DNA from: Methanoculleus chikugoensis
GTDB lineage: Archaea; Halobacteriota; Methanomicrobia; Methanomicrobiales; Methanoculleaceae
Assembly (NCBI RefSeq): GCF_019669965.1
Contig: NZ_AP019781.1
Coordinates: 2,543,092 to 2,607,091, forward strand
Reading direction: 5' to 3'
DNA: 64,000 bases
The position numbers were made by a program, and so were the translations under genes. Within the stretch, counting starts at the first letter, position 1; each line of letters begins with the position of its first letter. Under the pieces are notes generated by a model. The model saw nothing but the letters and a program-made list of their open reading frames with translations. It did no database searches and was not told where the DNA came from. Shown in pieces: positions 34,919-44,819 of this stretch.

Positions 34919-36510
34919 GATTTGATGTGGAAGCGTTCAAAAAGAGAGCGAGAGAGGACTTCGAGCATGCCTGGCATGAAGGGCCGTCGGTTCTGACACC
35001 GGCCGGGGTCTCCGGCCGGTACCCCCGGCTGAGGTACACCCGGGCGACACCGCACCCGATCTTCGAGATCGTGCAACGGCTCCGCGAGACCTACCTCGCG
35101 ATGGGGTTTGACGAGGCGATCAACCCCCTGATCGTCGAAGAATCGGACATCTACCGACAATTCGGCCCCGAGGCCATGGCCGTCCTCGACCGGGTCTTCT
35201 ACCTCGGCGGGCTGCCCCGGCCGAACGTCGGGATTGCAAGAAAGCAGATTGATGAGATCGAGGCCATCCTCGGCCGTGCACTCTCGCCCGGGACCGAGGA
35301 GAAACTCCGCGAGACCCTTCACGGCTACAAGAAGGGGACGATCGACGGCGACGAACTGACGCACGAACTCGCGGCCGTCCTCGAGGCCGACGACGCCGCC
35401 GTGGTCCACATCCTGGATGCGGTCTTCCCCGAGTTCCGGGAACTCGCACCCGAGTCGTCGCGCAACACCCTCCGGAGCCACATGACGAGCGGCTGGTTCC
35501 TGACGCTCTCCTCCCTCTGGGAGAAGCGTCATCTCCCGATACGGCTCTTCTCGATCGACCGGTGCTTCCGGCGGGAGCAGGAGGAGGGGCCCACCCGCCT
35601 GATGACCTACCACTCGGCCTCCTGCGTCGTTGCGGGCGAGGACGTCACCCTCGAAGAGGGGAAGGCCATCAGCGAAGCCCTCCTCTCGGCCTTCGGGTTT
35701 ACCGAGTTCCGGTTCCAGCCCGACGAGAAGCGCTCGAAGTACTACATGCCCGAGACCCAGACGGAGGTCTACGCCCGTCACCCGGTCCTCGGCTGGGTCG
35801 AGGTCGCCACCTTCGGGATCTACTCCCCCTCGGCGCTCGCGGAGTATGGGATCGGCGTGCCGGTGATGAACCTCGGCCTCGGGGTGGAGCGGCTTGCGAT
35901 GATCGCCTACCAGTCAAACGACGTCCGCCAGCTCACCTACCCGCAGTTCTTCCCACAGGAGATCTCCGACCGCGAGATCGCCGGCGCCGTCCACCTCCGC
36001 GAAGAGCCGAGATCCGTGGCCGGAAAGCAGATGGCGGAGGCGATCCGTGATGTGGCCGCCGAGCACGCAACCGCGCCGGGGCCGTGCGCATTCACAGCGT
36101 GGAAGGGCGAGATCGCCGGAAGAGAGGTCGAGGTGATCGTCGAGGAGCCCGAGTCCAACACGAAACTCTGCGGGCCGGCCTGCGCAAACGAGGTCTACGT
36201 GCACGACGGCTCGGTGCTCGGCGTCCCGGATATCGAGAAGTGGGCGAAGGTCCGACAGGAAGGCGTCTCCACCGGGATAACCTACCTCGACGCGGTATCG
36301 AGCCTCGCCGCCGCCCGGATCGAGGAGGCGGCACGGTGCGGCGAAGGGACGCACGTCCAGGTGAAGATGTCGAAACTCCCCTCCGACGTCAACCTGCGGA
36401 TCGAGGAGTACGCGATGCGGTACATCACCGACCACAACAAAAAAGTGGATCTCCGGGGCCCGGTCTTCCTGACGGTCAGGTCCGTCATCCCGGGGCAGCC
36501 GACTCAATAA
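34915..36510 (+). CDS. sepS: O-phosphoserine--tRNA(Cys) ligase (SepRS)
   Basis: 531 residues, the normal length of SepRS. Class II motifs are visible: [12 protein letters not shown] as motif 2 and [12 protein letters not shown] as motif 3, plus [13 protein letters not shown], which is typical of the phosphoserine site. It charges tRNA-Cys with phosphoserine, which SepCysS (not in this window) converts to Cys; the pathway is typical of methanogens. It overlaps otsAB at its 3' end by 26 bp in convergent orientation. Confidence 0.96.
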   Translation: MRFDVEAFKKRAREDFEHAWHEGPSVLTPAGVSGRYPRLRYTRATPHPIFEIVQRLRETYLAMGFDEAINPLIVEESDIYRQFGPEAMAVLDRVFYLGGLPRPNVGIARKQIDEIEAILGRALSPGTEEKLRETLHGYKKGTIDGDELTHELAAVLEADDAAVVHILDAVFPEFRELAPESSRNTLRSHMTSGWFLTLSSLWEKRHLPIRLFSIDRCFRREQEEGPTRLMTYHSASCVVAGEDVTLEEGKAISEALLSAFGFTEFRFQPDEKRSKYYMPETQTEVYARHPVLGWVEVATFGIYSPSALAEYGIGVPVMNLGLGVERLAMIAYQSNDVRQLTYPQFFPQEISDREIAGAVHLREEPRSVAGKQMAEAIRDVAAEHATAPGPCAFTAWKGEIAGREVEVIVEEPESNTKLCGPACANEVYVHDGSVLGVPDIEKWAKVRQEGVSTGITYLDAVSSLAAARIEEAARCGEGTHVQVKMSKLPSDVNLRIEEYAMRYITDHNKKVDLRGPVFLTVRSVIPGQPTQ

Positions 36511-38743
36511 CGCTCTTCTCCCTCCCCGGCCTCTCTTTTTTTCCGGAGACGCACCCCCTATCGCCCTCGATGCACTTTTTCAAGAGGGGCAGCACGTCCC
36601 GCTGGGCGACCAGGTTGAACCTGGCCCTGCTCGGAGCAAGCCCGACCTTGATCGAGTAGGCGTCCGGCGGCATCGCCTCGAAGAGGTCTTCATCCGTCCG
36701 GTCGTCCCCGATGGCGAGGATGAACTCCCAGGCGTTCCGGGAGACCCAGTTCAGCGCCGCCCTGCCCTTGTTGATGACGTTGTTCTTGATCTCGATGACC
36801 TTGTTCCCGTCCATGACGCCGACATTGAGGTTCGATGTCAGGTGCAGGAGGTCGTCTTTGAGGTCTTTCGCCCGCTGCGCCCCGAGCAGAGGCTCGGTTC
36901 TCCGGTAGTGCCAGACGAGGGAGTAGTCCTTCTCCTCGATGAAGGCGCCGGGCGTACGATCCGTATAGAGTTCGAGGAGCGGGTAGATCTCTCCTTTCCA
37001 CTCGTCCGAGAGTGCCTCAGACATCCGCCACTCCCCGGAGCGCTCTTTCACCCAGACGCCGTGCTCGGCGATGATCCCGATATCCAGCTCCCCGAACCAG
37101 GTATCCAGCGTGGACCGGTCCCTGCCGCTGATCACCACCACCTCGTTTCCGGGCGTCCGGGAGAGGGACGTGAGCACCTCCCGTGTTACGTCGCCGGGAA
37201 CCGCCTTCTGCGGCCTTGAGGCGAACGGAACCAGGGTGCCGTCGTAGTCGAGGAGGAGGAGACGGTCGTTCGCGGCACTATAATCCGCGATCAGTTCGTC
37301 CCTGATAGCGGGGGTGACGATCTGTTCGGAGCGTTCGACCCGGACCGCCCGGGCGTCGCCCAGGCGTACGAGGAAGTCGCCGACCCAGTGCTCGATGTCG
37401 TAGCGCATCAACCTCTTCTGCATCGTCCGGTTCCGCTCGATCTGCTCCTTCTCCGGCATGGCGAGCGCCGTCTCGATCGCCTCGATCACCGCGTCCTGGT
37501 CGTTCGGGTTGACGATGATCGCTTCGCCGAGCTCCTCGGCCGCCCCTGCCATCTCGGAGAGGATGAGGACGCCCGTGCCGTCGGTCCTCGTGGCGACGTA
37601 CTCCTTCGCCATCAGGTTCATGCCGTCCCGGAGCGGCGTCACCAGGGCGACGTCGGCGGCGCTGTAGAACGCCACCAACGTCTCGAACGGGAGGAAGTTG
37701 TAGAAGTAGCGAACGGGAACCCAGTCGGTCGTCCCGTACTTCCCGTTGATTCGGCCGACAAGTTCGTCGATCCGCTTCTTCAGCCTCTTGTAACTGTTGA
37801 CGCTTGTCCTGGACGGGACGGCAACGACGACGAGGGAGACCTTCCCCTGGTACTCCGGCTTCTTCTCAAGGAGCGTGTCGAACGCCTCGAGTCGGAGCGG
37901 GATCCCCTTCGTGTAGTCCAGGCGATCGAAGGAGAGGATGATCTTGCGCTTCCCGTATTTCTGCCGGATCCGGGTTATCTCCTTCTGGACAGGGGCGCTG
38001 CCCGCGGAGTCGGCGAACCGGTGGTAATCGATGCCCATCGGGAAGAGGTCGGTCCGCACCACCCGGGTGCCGGTCCGGACCTCCCCGAAGGAGTGTTCAT
38101 AACCGAGGATCCGCCGGACGCTGGAGAGGAAGTGGCGGACGTAGCCGTAGGTATGGAACCCGATGAGGTCTGCGCCGAGGAGGCCGGCGAGGATCTCGTC
38201 CCTCCAGGGCAGGTGCCGGAAGACCTCGAACGACGGGAAGGGGATGTGGTGGAAGTAGCCGATCTCGGCATCGGGGAGACGCTCCCGGAGCATCTGCGGG
38301 AGGAGCATCAGGTGGTAGTCGTGAACCCAGATGGTGTCGTCGGGCCGGGCCACCTCCATCACGGCGTCGCAGAACTTCTCGTTCACCCGCTGGTAGACCT
38401 GCCATGTCTTCGGGTCGTACTCTGCATAGAGGTTAAAGTAGTGGAGGAGCGGCCAGAGGGTATTGTTGCAGAACCCGTCGTAGTAGTGCCTGATATCGTA
38501 CGGGGAGAGGAAGACCGGGTGGCACTGCTCTTTTCTGAGCGTATCGACGATCCGGTCTCTCTCTTCGCTCTGCTGCCTCTGGATGTTCATGCCGGGCCAC
38601 CCGACCCAGAGACTCTCGTAGGATTTGTAAAACGAACCGACCCCGGTGGCAAGGCCGCCGACGCTCCGCTGGAGATGGATATCGCCGTTCTTGCGGGATA
38701 TGCTGACCGGAAGCCTGTTTGAGACTATCAGTAACCGATTCAT
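36485..38743 (-). CDS. otsAB: Fused trehalose-6-phosphate synthase/phosphatase
   Basis: 752 residues from the ATG at 38743. The N-terminal GT20 synthase (about 1-470) carries [20 protein letters not shown] and [11 protein letters not shown]. The C-terminal HAD phosphatase (about 490-740) carries DYDGTLVPF with nucleophile Asp499 and general acid Asp501, and [10 protein letters not shown]. Together they would make trehalose from UDP-glucose and glucose-6-phosphate, useful as an osmolyte. Such fusions occur in some archaea and bacteria. An upstream in-frame ATG at 38794 lies before a weak Shine-Dalgarno site. Confidence 0.94.
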   Translation of the reverse strand: MNRLLIVSNRLPVSISRKNGDIHLQRSVGGLATGVGSFYKSYESLWVGWPGMNIQRQQSEERDRIVDTLRKEQCHPVFLSPYDIRHYYDGFCNNTLWPLLHYFNLYAEYDPKTWQVYQRVNEKFCDAVMEVARPDDTIWVHDYHLMLLPQMLRERLPDAEIGYFHHIPFPSFEVFRHLPWRDEILAGLLGADLIGFHTYGYVRHFLSSVRRILGYEHSFGEVRTGTRVVRTDLFPMGIDYHRFADSAGSAPVQKEITRIRQKYGKRKIILSFDRLDYTKGIPLRLEAFDTLLEKKPEYQGKVSLVVVAVPSRTSVNSYKRLKKRIDELVGRINGKYGTTDWVPVRYFYNFLPFETLVAFYSAADVALVTPLRDGMNLMAKEYVATRTDGTGVLILSEMAGAAEELGEAIIVNPNDQDAVIEAIETALAMPEKEQIERNRTMQKRLMRYDIEHWVGDFLVRLGDARAVRVERSEQIVTPAIRDELIADYSAANDRLLLLDYDGTLVPFASRPQKAVPGDVTREVLTSLSRTPGNEVVVISGRDRSTLDTWFGELDIGIIAEHGVWVKERSGEWRMSEALSDEWKGEIYPLLELYTDRTPGAFIEEKDYSLVWHYRRTEPLLGAQRAKDLKDDLLHLTSNLNVGVMDGNKVIEIKNNVINKGRAALNWVSRNAWEFILAIGDDRTDEDLFEAMPPDAYSIKVGLAPSRARFNLVAQRDVLPLLKKCIEGDRGCVSGKKERPGREKSVIESAAPG

Positions 38744-39048
38744 GGTTCGACCCTGTTCACGATAGGATATGATCAGCCACCCAAGGAATCTCAACCAAAA
38801 TTAAGTTTTTGGAGAAATCTCGAAAAATTACAGACATCAGAGATTGAGGGGCCTACCCTTCTGCCCTGCTCTGCCGTTGCCCGGAGAACCCGTGCATACC
38901 GTGAACGCCCAAACGCGGCGATTCCGCCGGGGCATCCCCGGGAATGGCTGCATGTCCCCCTTCCGGTTCTCCGGAAGCGTGAGGAAGCAGGATATCTACG
39001 GCAGATCCGGCATCCCGTCCCCGCAACCTGCGTCCGGCACCGACAACG
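38744..39048. other. Intergenic region between otsAB and the DUF2178-like gene
   Basis: The part next to otsAB is A/T-rich with TATA-like sequence near 38797-38812 on the minus strand, a plausible promoter. A 72-codon open frame at 38844-39062 has no supporting signals. Nothing else recognised. Confidence 0.45.
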
Positions 39049-39085
39049 TTATATTATTCTAACACCATGTTAGATATACCTAACA
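39049..39085 (+). promoter_or_regulatory. TATA box with palindromic operator
   Basis: TATA box TTATATTAT at 39049-39057 is followed directly by CTAACA-CCA-TGTTAG (39059-39073), a six-bp inverted repeat, and by a third half-site CTAACA at 39080-39085. An AGGTGA ribosome binding site follows. The array probably binds the HTH regulator encoded at 39531. Confidence 0.6.
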
Positions 39086-39094
39086 GGTGACGTA

Positions 39095-39481
39095 ATGAAG
39101 AGACGATACGCGATACAGATTGCAGCGGGAGCGGTTCTCAGCGCTGCAGGCATCCTCCTTCCGTTCCTCGTGGGCGGAACGGAGGCTCTCTCCTCGATCC
39201 TGGTGACGATCGGTCTCGTGACCCTCGCGGTGGCCGTGGTTCGGTACTGGAGGTTCCGGGACGAACCGGAGAAAGACGAGCGGACGCAGAAGATCGGGGC
39301 ATACGCCATCTCCTACTCCTGGCTTCTCACCATCGTCTTCCTCGCAATCCTCTTCTGGGTGGACTACCTCAGGCTGCTCGCCCTCACGGTCGAGAGCGTG
39401 CTGCTCTCCGCCATCCTGCTGATGGGGCTCTCCGCACGGCTCTTCCAGTGGTACCTCTTCCGGCAGGGGGACGTGGCGTGA
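39095..39481 (+). CDS. DUF2178-like four-helix membrane protein
   Basis: 128 residues. Four hydrophobic helices (about 6-26, 31-49, 72-93, 98-115) with a charged loop between helices 2 and 3 ([19 protein letters not shown]). This layout, together with a small HTH gene downstream, matches what I recall of DUF2178 membrane proteins; function unknown. An operator-like palindrome lies in its promoter. Confidence 0.8.
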   Translation: MKRRYAIQIAAGAVLSAAGILLPFLVGGTEALSSILVTIGLVTLAVAVVRYWRFRDEPEKDERTQKIGAYAISYSWLLTIVFLAILFWVDYLRLLALTVESVLLSAILLMGLSARLFQWYLFRQGDVA

Positions 39482-39530
39482 GGCAGGCAGACACCGCCGA
39501 AAAGAGTCTCTTCCGGAAGGGGGATGCAAG

Positions 39531-39737
39531 GTGAAGACGCGAATCCGGGAACTGCGGGCGAAGACAGGGATCACCCAGGAGGAACTGGCGCAACAGGTCG
39601 GGGTCAGGAGGGAGACCATCGTCTTCCTCGAGAAGGGAAAGTACAACCCTTCCCTGAAACTCGCCTACAAGGTGGCCCGGACACTCGGCTCCACCATCGA
39701 GGAGGTCTTCATCTTCGAAGAGGAGGATCTGGCATGA
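39531..39737 (+). CDS. Cro/CI (XRE)-type HTH regulator
   Basis: 68 residues, almost only an HTH domain: [20 protein letters not shown] is helix 2-turn-helix 3, then [20 protein letters not shown]. The GTG start has GGGGGATGCAAG upstream. It resembles the small regulators paired with DUF2178-type membrane genes and probably controls its own operon through the palindrome at 39059-39085. Confidence 0.9.
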   Translation: MKTRIRELRAKTGITQEELAQQVGVRRETIVFLEKGKYNPSLKLAYKVARTLGSTIEEVFIFEEEDLA

Positions 39738-39956
39738 GCGTACCCTACAGGTGACTGAACGGCAGGTTACGACAACACGGGAACAAACCGCAAAAAGATA
39801 TTGGGGGCAATTTCTAAGGTTGGAACCGCCGTTTAAAAACATTTTGCTCTGCGATTCACCCCCTTTAGCCCCCTATTCGCGAATAAGCACAGATTACACA
39901 CGATACCGGGCGTTTGAGTTTTTATTGTTCGGTGAACATATAATCCAGAAATATAC

Positions 39957-41075
39957 TCATTTTTCGGGCCGAGCGCGGTACGGAGGAAGGATTGTTTCGA
40001 CACCCCGGGGATTTGTCTCGATAATTTCCTCCCTGCCGCCCCCTTCAGGCCGCTCCCGGCCGGGTGCCGCACCACCATCGCCATCCCCCCGGAGAAGGGC
40101 GAAGAGCCGGGCAAGCGAGACGATGTCCTGCCGGTTATGCTCCACGACCGGGACAAGCGGGCCGGGGCTTCCGGTCCGACGGTAGGTCTCGTAGAACTCC
40201 GGCACCATCCTGCTCGGGACGTCGTCCGCCCGGGCGACGCCGAGAACCCCCGTCTCCAGCGCACCAAGCCGGCAGGAGGTGAGCGAGTCCTTCCAGCGCC
40301 TGCGTGCGAAGTGGAGAACGTCGAAGTGGGGAAGGGCGAGGTCTGCCGGGATGCCGTGGCAGGCGAGCCGATCCCGGATGTAGGGGACGTCGAACGCCCG
40401 GCCGTTGAAGGTGACGAGGGCCGTCCCCTCCGCCTCCAGGTCGGGCAGGACGGCAGCGAGCGCCGCTTCCTCTTCTTCGACCGACCTTGAGAGGTACTGT
40501 CGGACAGTGATCGACCCGCCGCTCACCCGGGCAAGGCCGATGAGGATGATCGGCCGCGAGAAGAGCCCCAGCGTCTCGATATCGAGGAAGACGAAATCTT
40601 CGGGTGCGTGAAATCGGCTGGCCTCGAGGAGGAGCGGATCGCTCCTTCGCCGCCGCCGCTCGATCTCCGCCACGAGATCGCGGGTATCCGCTATCGAATC
40701 GAGAAGCCGGGCGGCATCCCGGCAGTAGCGAGGGTGCCCCATGAGAGCGGCGATCGTCCGGCAGCCCCGCTCCTCCAGCCGCCGCCGGGTCGCTTCGCCG
40801 ATGCCGCGGACCAGGGTGAGGTCGCCGAGAATGGCCGATGTCGCCCGATCGGGGTCCCGGGCGTCAAGGCTCATGGGGGTCCGGGACTCGACGACATAGC
40901 ACGTCCCGGAAGGGCAGGCCATCTCACGGCCGCAGAAGACGTCCTCGACCGCCCGGCCCCGGTATCCGGCGACGAGGTCGTCCCGGAGCCTTCGGGCCCT
41001 CTCGTCTTCGGAACTATGGATAAAGGGCGGCCGGAAGCCCGGGGCAGACCTCCAGCTATCAAACGGGTATGCCAT
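39957..41075 (-). CDS. RNase H-like (YprB-type) nuclease with HhH region
   Basis: 372 residues. A helix-hairpin-helix-like region (about 84-112, LTLVRGIGEATRRRLEERG) precedes a DEDD exonuclease domain with FLDIETLG (Asp165, Glu167), TFNGRAFDVPYI and HNRQDIVSL, the motif set of YprB family proteins. It likely degrades DNA or RNA 3' ends. Cys48, Cys54 and Cys59 in the N-terminus could be a metal site. The C-terminal 50 residues are low complexity. Confidence 0.85.
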   Translation of the reverse strand: MAYPFDSWRSAPGFRPPFIHSSEDERARRLRDDLVAGYRGRAVEDVFCGREMACPSGTCYVVESRTPMSLDARDPDRATSAILGDLTLVRGIGEATRRRLEERGCRTIAALMGHPRYCRDAARLLDSIADTRDLVAEIERRRRRSDPLLLEASRFHAPEDFVFLDIETLGLFSRPIILIGLARVSGGSITVRQYLSRSVEEEEAALAAVLPDLEAEGTALVTFNGRAFDVPYIRDRLACHGIPADLALPHFDVLHFARRRWKDSLTSCRLGALETGVLGVARADDVPSRMVPEFYETYRRTGSPGPLVPVVEHNRQDIVSLARLFALLRGDGDGGAAPGRERPEGGGREEIIETNPRGVETILPPYRARPEK

Positions 41076-41157
41076 CTTCCCGGCCAGGGTTGGATTCTCC
41101 CGGCCTTCAACCTGCCTGCCGCATGGCGAAAGTGAACGGTGGACCGGGGTCCCCGCA

Positions 41158-41661
41158 TCACTCCCACCGTGCAGGTTTCACCGCGATCGAGCACGCTGCG
41201 TCGCCGGCGCAGATGGCGCTCCGGTAATTAGGGGCGTAGTTCGGGTTCAGGCCGGATATCGCGGCGTTCGTGTAGGCGTGGCAGGCATTGCAGGCTACGA
41301 GCGGGTTCTCGCCCTGCTCCTCTGCCCGGGCGGTCATCCCACACCCGCTGACGGTCAGGAGCGCCTCTCCCGGCACCGGGTCTTTGACCTCGTACCGGTA
41401 TTCCGGCCCGAAGAGCAGTCTCGTCGCCGCCGAAAACACTTCCGCAACCTCCCGGGCGTTCCCGAGCGGCATTCCGAAAGCACGGGCTATGACGCCCGCT
41501 TCCCGGCCCTGCTCCTCCCACACCGCCCGCTCAACCTCGTTGTAGAGCTGGTCGTCGGCGCCGTCCCTGATGGCTCTCCGGTAGGCAAGCGGCAGTGCGG
41601 AGACCTCCCGGACGGCGAGTTTCCATCGCACGTCCACAAGAATTCGCTCGGATGCATCCAT
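41158..41661 (-). CDS. Cysteine-rich hypothetical protein
   Basis: 167 residues. The N-terminal half is helical; the C-terminal half has Cys residues in VSGCGM, ACNACHAYTN, SAICAGDAACS. The six-Cys pattern suggests a metal cluster. A relation to amino-thiazoline-carboxylate hydrolase-like proteins is possible but not certain. It stands between the nuclease gene and a divergent HAD gene and seems to have its own promoter. Confidence 0.72.
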   Translation of the reverse strand: MDASERILVDVRWKLAVREVSALPLAYRRAIRDGADDQLYNEVERAVWEEQGREAGVIARAFGMPLGNAREVAEVFSAATRLLFGPEYRYEVKDPVPGEALLTVSGCGMTARAEEQGENPLVACNACHAYTNAAISGLNPNYAPNYRSAICAGDAACSIAVKPARWE

Positions 41662-41792
41662 CTTCTCATCCCCTCCTCATGACGGTCTTCGGATCGGGGA
41701 CGGTATACCTGCAACCCCATGGAGGTTCTCACGGATCTGCCGCCCCTCCCGGGCACCGCATAAATACTCCCGCGGACAACAGAGGGGGAGAT

Positions 41793-42560
41793 ATGAAGAT
41801 CGGAGCAGTCCTGATCGACATCGACGGCGTCCTCTACGTCGGCGATCGACCGGTCGCCGGAGCCGGGGAAGCGCTCCGGGAACTCGACCGGCGGGGGATA
41901 CCCTACCGGTTCGTCTCCAACACCACCCGCCGCTCCCGCCGTTCGGTTGCCCAACGCCTGCAGATCCTCGGTTACGCCATCCCGGAACCCTGGATCGTCA
42001 CCGCACCGGTCGCTGCCGCCGCACACCTGCGGGAAGGGGGCCGGACCCGGTGCTTCCTCCTCACCACCCCCGACGCCCGGACGGACTTCAAGGAGGCCGG
42101 GATCGTAGCCGTGGAGGAGGGGGCCGATGCGGTCGTGGTCGCCGACGCGGCCGACGGTCTCACCTACGAGCGCCTGAACCTGGCGTTCCGCCTCCTCATG
42201 GAGGGCGCGGACCTCATCGCGCTCGAGAAGGACCGGTACTGGATGGGAGCGGACGGGCTGATGCTCTCCGCCGGGCCCTTCGTTACCGCGCTCGAGTACG
42301 CCGCCGGGAAAGAGGCGGAGGTGATCGGGAAACCCTCTCCGGCGTTCTTCCTGCATGCGCTCCGGGAGATCGGGGCTGAGCCCCGTGAGGCGGCGATGGT
42401 CGGCGACGATATCATTACCGATATCGGCGGCGCCCGGGCCTGCGGCATGAAGGGCATCCTGGTGAAGACCGGCAAGTACCGGGGAGAGGCCGTCCGTGCT
42501 TCAGGCATCGAGCCCGACCTCGTCATCGACTCGCTCGCGGACCTCCCGGAGTATATCTGA
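41793..42560 (+). CDS. HAD-IIA family phosphatase
   Basis: 255 residues. Motif I IDIDGVLYVG (Asp9, Asp11), FVSNTT as motif II, IGKPSPAFF with the motif III Lys and MVGDDIITDI as motif IV. The large cap between II and III is typical of HAD subfamily IIA (HDHD2-like). The substrate is unknown; relatives act on nucleotide monophosphates or p-nitrophenyl phosphate. AGAGGGGGAG precedes the ATG at 41793; the frame is open to 41595 but that part is non-coding. Confidence 0.9.
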   Translation: MKIGAVLIDIDGVLYVGDRPVAGAGEALRELDRRGIPYRFVSNTTRRSRRSVAQRLQILGYAIPEPWIVTAPVAAAAHLREGGRTRCFLLTTPDARTDFKEAGIVAVEEGADAVVVADAADGLTYERLNLAFRLLMEGADLIALEKDRYWMGADGLMLSAGPFVTALEYAAGKEAEVIGKPSPAFFLHALREIGAEPREAAMVGDDIITDIGGARACGMKGILVKTGKYRGEAVRASGIEPDLVIDSLADLPEYI

Positions 42561-42564
42561 TCCT

Positions 42565-43683
42565 ATGCGGCGACGAATCCTCATCGCGCTCGCCCTCGCC
42601 GCCGCGATCCTCGCGGCCGGGTGCCTGGGCGGCCTCCCCGGGCTTGGAGAGCGCCGGGGAGAGGTCGTCCCGCCGGCGATCGTGCCGGTCGAGGGGGCGG
42701 CCCCGGGGGAAGCCCCGGTCTACACCTTCCCCTTCGGTGACGGGGAGGAGACGATCCGGATCGAGCCCGACCTCGCGGTCTACGCCGGTGCAAAAGAGGC
42801 CGACCGGCAACTCTACCTCTACAAAGACCTCCCCGAAGAAGAGTGGATCCCGATCTATTACCTGGCGTTCGCGAACGACCCCCACCAGGAATCCTTCTAT
42901 ACCGACCTGCTCGCGGCTCTCCGCGAGATCCGGGACCGGGAGAGACTCGACGACGACCGTTACCTCGAACTGATCGCCGTGTTTGTGCAGTCGATCCGGT
43001 ATGAGACCGACGCCTCGATCGTGGAGCCGAAGTTCCCGATCGAGACCTACGTGGACGGCGAGGGGGATTGCGACGACAAGAGCCTCCTCCTCGCCGGGCT
43101 CCTCGCACGGGAAGGCTACGGGGTCGCGCTCCTCTACTTCGGAGAGGAGGAGCATATGGCCGTCGGGGTGAAGAGCGCCGGGTGCCGCTACCGTAACACC
43201 TCTTACGCCTACATCGAGACGACGAACCGGAGCTACGCGGGCATCCCGCCTGCGGCGCTCGCGGACGGGACGGTCCTCTCCTCCGATCCGCTCGTGATAC
43301 CGGTCGGGGACGGAACCGGGTCTTACACAGCCTGTGAGGAGATCGAGACGATCGAGCGTGCCCTCTCCGGATCGCGCGACCGGGTCGGGGAACTCGAAGA
43401 GGAACTTACCGTGCGCACCCGTGAACTCAAGGCGGACTGGGAGGAACTCGCGGCCCTGGACTCAAAGATGGCGGAGCTCGCCCGATCGGGAAATATCCGG
43501 GAGTACAACCGGCTCGTCCCGGAATACAACCGGATGGCCGGCGGTTACAACGATGCGGTAGAGGCCTACAACGTCGTGCTCGATGAGGCGGAGGCTACCG
43601 TGAACCTCCACAACCACCTCGCCGGCCACGCTCACGACCGGCCCGGGTCGTACCTTTTAGCCCGCGAGTACCTTACGGGGTGA
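42565..43683 (+). CDS. Transglutaminase-like lipoprotein
   Basis: 372 residues. Lipobox AAGC (Cys18). The central domain has VDGEGDCDDKSLLLAGLL with the likely nucleophile Cys and EEEHMAVGV with the catalytic His, which is the transglutaminase/bacterial-cysteine-peptidase core. The C-terminal 110 residues form a coiled coil (about 275-350). It probably acts outside the membrane, possibly on peptides; whether it is a peptidase or crosslinking enzyme cannot be told. It starts four bases after the HAD gene. Confidence 0.87.
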   Translation: MRRRILIALALAAAILAAGCLGGLPGLGERRGEVVPPAIVPVEGAAPGEAPVYTFPFGDGEETIRIEPDLAVYAGAKEADRQLYLYKDLPEEEWIPIYYLAFANDPHQESFYTDLLAALREIRDRERLDDDRYLELIAVFVQSIRYETDASIVEPKFPIETYVDGEGDCDDKSLLLAGLLAREGYGVALLYFGEEEHMAVGVKSAGCRYRNTSYAYIETTNRSYAGIPPAALADGTVLSSDPLVIPVGDGTGSYTACEEIETIERALSGSRDRVGELEEELTVRTRELKADWEELAALDSKMAELARSGNIREYNRLVPEYNRMAGGYNDAVEAYNVVLDEAEATVNLHNHLAGHAHDRPGSYLLAREYLTG

Positions 43684-44087
43684 CCGGGAGAGGACTTACG
43701 CGAGGCTCTCCACCACAAGGAGGGGGCGATCTGCCGGAGCGTCGGAGGCGAAGTACGCCGCCTTACGCATCTGGCTGCGCCGAACAACGGTCGGATACCG
43801 GGCGGCCCGCTCGGCGATGCAGGCAAACGTTGAGAATGCAGATTGTTCCATACATGAAACGGAGCGAGGGCGCTACTTAACCGTAGGCCGCGTGCGGGGT
43901 GAAAGTGAACTGCCGGAATTCTGCCTCCAATCCCGCCCCCAATACAAATAAAAGACAATTATCAGGAACAGACCTCAAAAATCGACACGATATCGGCGCA
44001 GATCAACCTACCGCCGGCCGAAACGGCAACTGTTCCGTTGGCAAGTGTTAATGTATCCCCTGACAAATACATGAAACGGAGTGCCGT
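43684..44087. other. Intergenic region before sufC
   Basis: 404 bp without a convincing gene. ATACATGAAACGGAG occurs exactly at 43850-43864 and 44067-44081, the second copy just before the sufC start. A/T-rich sequence near 43940-43965 and GTTAATGTATCC near 44047-44058 could be promoter elements of the suf operon. Confidence 0.5.
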
Positions 44088-44819
44088 ATGCTGGATATCA
44101 GTGATTTGCACGTGGATGTGGAAGGCACCGAGAAACTCCACGATATCAACCTCCATATCGGGCAGGGGGAGACCCATATCCTGATGGGGCCGAACGGTTC
44201 GGGGAAGAGTACGCTGCTCAAAGCCATCATGGGGTTCGGCGGCTACACGATCACGTCCGGATCCATCGTATTTAAGGGAACGGACATCACCGAGATGCCG
44301 ATCCACGAGCGCGCCCATCTCGGGATCGGCATGATGTTTCAGCACCCGCCCGCGATATCGGGGCTGAAACTCGGAAAGCTCCTCACCGCCACGTCTCATC
44401 TCGGCAGCGACGCGATCGAGGCGCTCGCGCAGACGGTCAATATGGAGCGCTTTCTCGCCCGGGACACCAACGTCGGGTTCTCCGGCGGCGAGATCAAACG
44501 GAGCGAGGTTCTGCAATTGAAGGTCCAGCAGCCCGATTTCCTCATGCTCGACGAGCCGGAGAGCGGCGTCGACCTCGAGAACATGGGCCTGATGGGGAAA
44601 GAGATCGCGAACCTCCTCGAAAAGGATGTCCATATCGTCAACCGCCGCAAGAGCGGCCTCATCATCACCCACACCGGCTACATCCTCGACTACCTCGAGG
44701 CCGACCAGGGGCACGTGCTCATCGACGGCCGGATCCGGTGCCACGGAAACCCCCGCGAGATCCTGCGCGTGGTCAAAGAGAAAGGATACGGAGAGTGTCT
44801 GCGTTGCAAACAGATGTAG
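44088..44819 (+). CDS. sufC: Fe-S assembly ATPase SufC
   Basis: 243 residues of ABC ATPase with Walker A GPNGSGKST (34-42), Q-loop MMFQHPP, signature FSGGEIKR and Walker B LMLDEPESGVDL, which is the SufC-specific version. It couples ATP use to cluster assembly with SufB. The C-terminus ends with CLRCKQM, a CxxC that is unusual for SufC but seen in archaeal members. It overlaps sufB by 25 bp. Confidence 0.95.
   Translation: MLDISDLHVDVEGTEKLHDINLHIGQGETHILMGPNGSGKSTLLKAIMGFGGYTITSGSIVFKGTDITEMPIHERAHLGIGMMFQHPPAISGLKLGKLLTATSHLGSDAIEALAQTVNMERFLARDTNVGFSGGEIKRSEVLQLKVQQPDFLMLDEPESGVDLENMGLMGKEIANLLEKDVHIVNRRKSGLIITHTGYILDYLEADQGHVLIDGRIRCHGNPREILRVVKEKGYGECLRCKQM

Noticed and set aside
38844-39062. 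72-codon open frame between otsAB and the DUF2178-like gene
   Set aside because: Runs into the TATA box of the next gene and lacks supporting signals.
43632-43958. Minus-strand 108-codon open frame before sufC
   Set aside because: Low-complexity Arg/Ser/Pro composition and overlap with the end of the transglutaminase-like gene.
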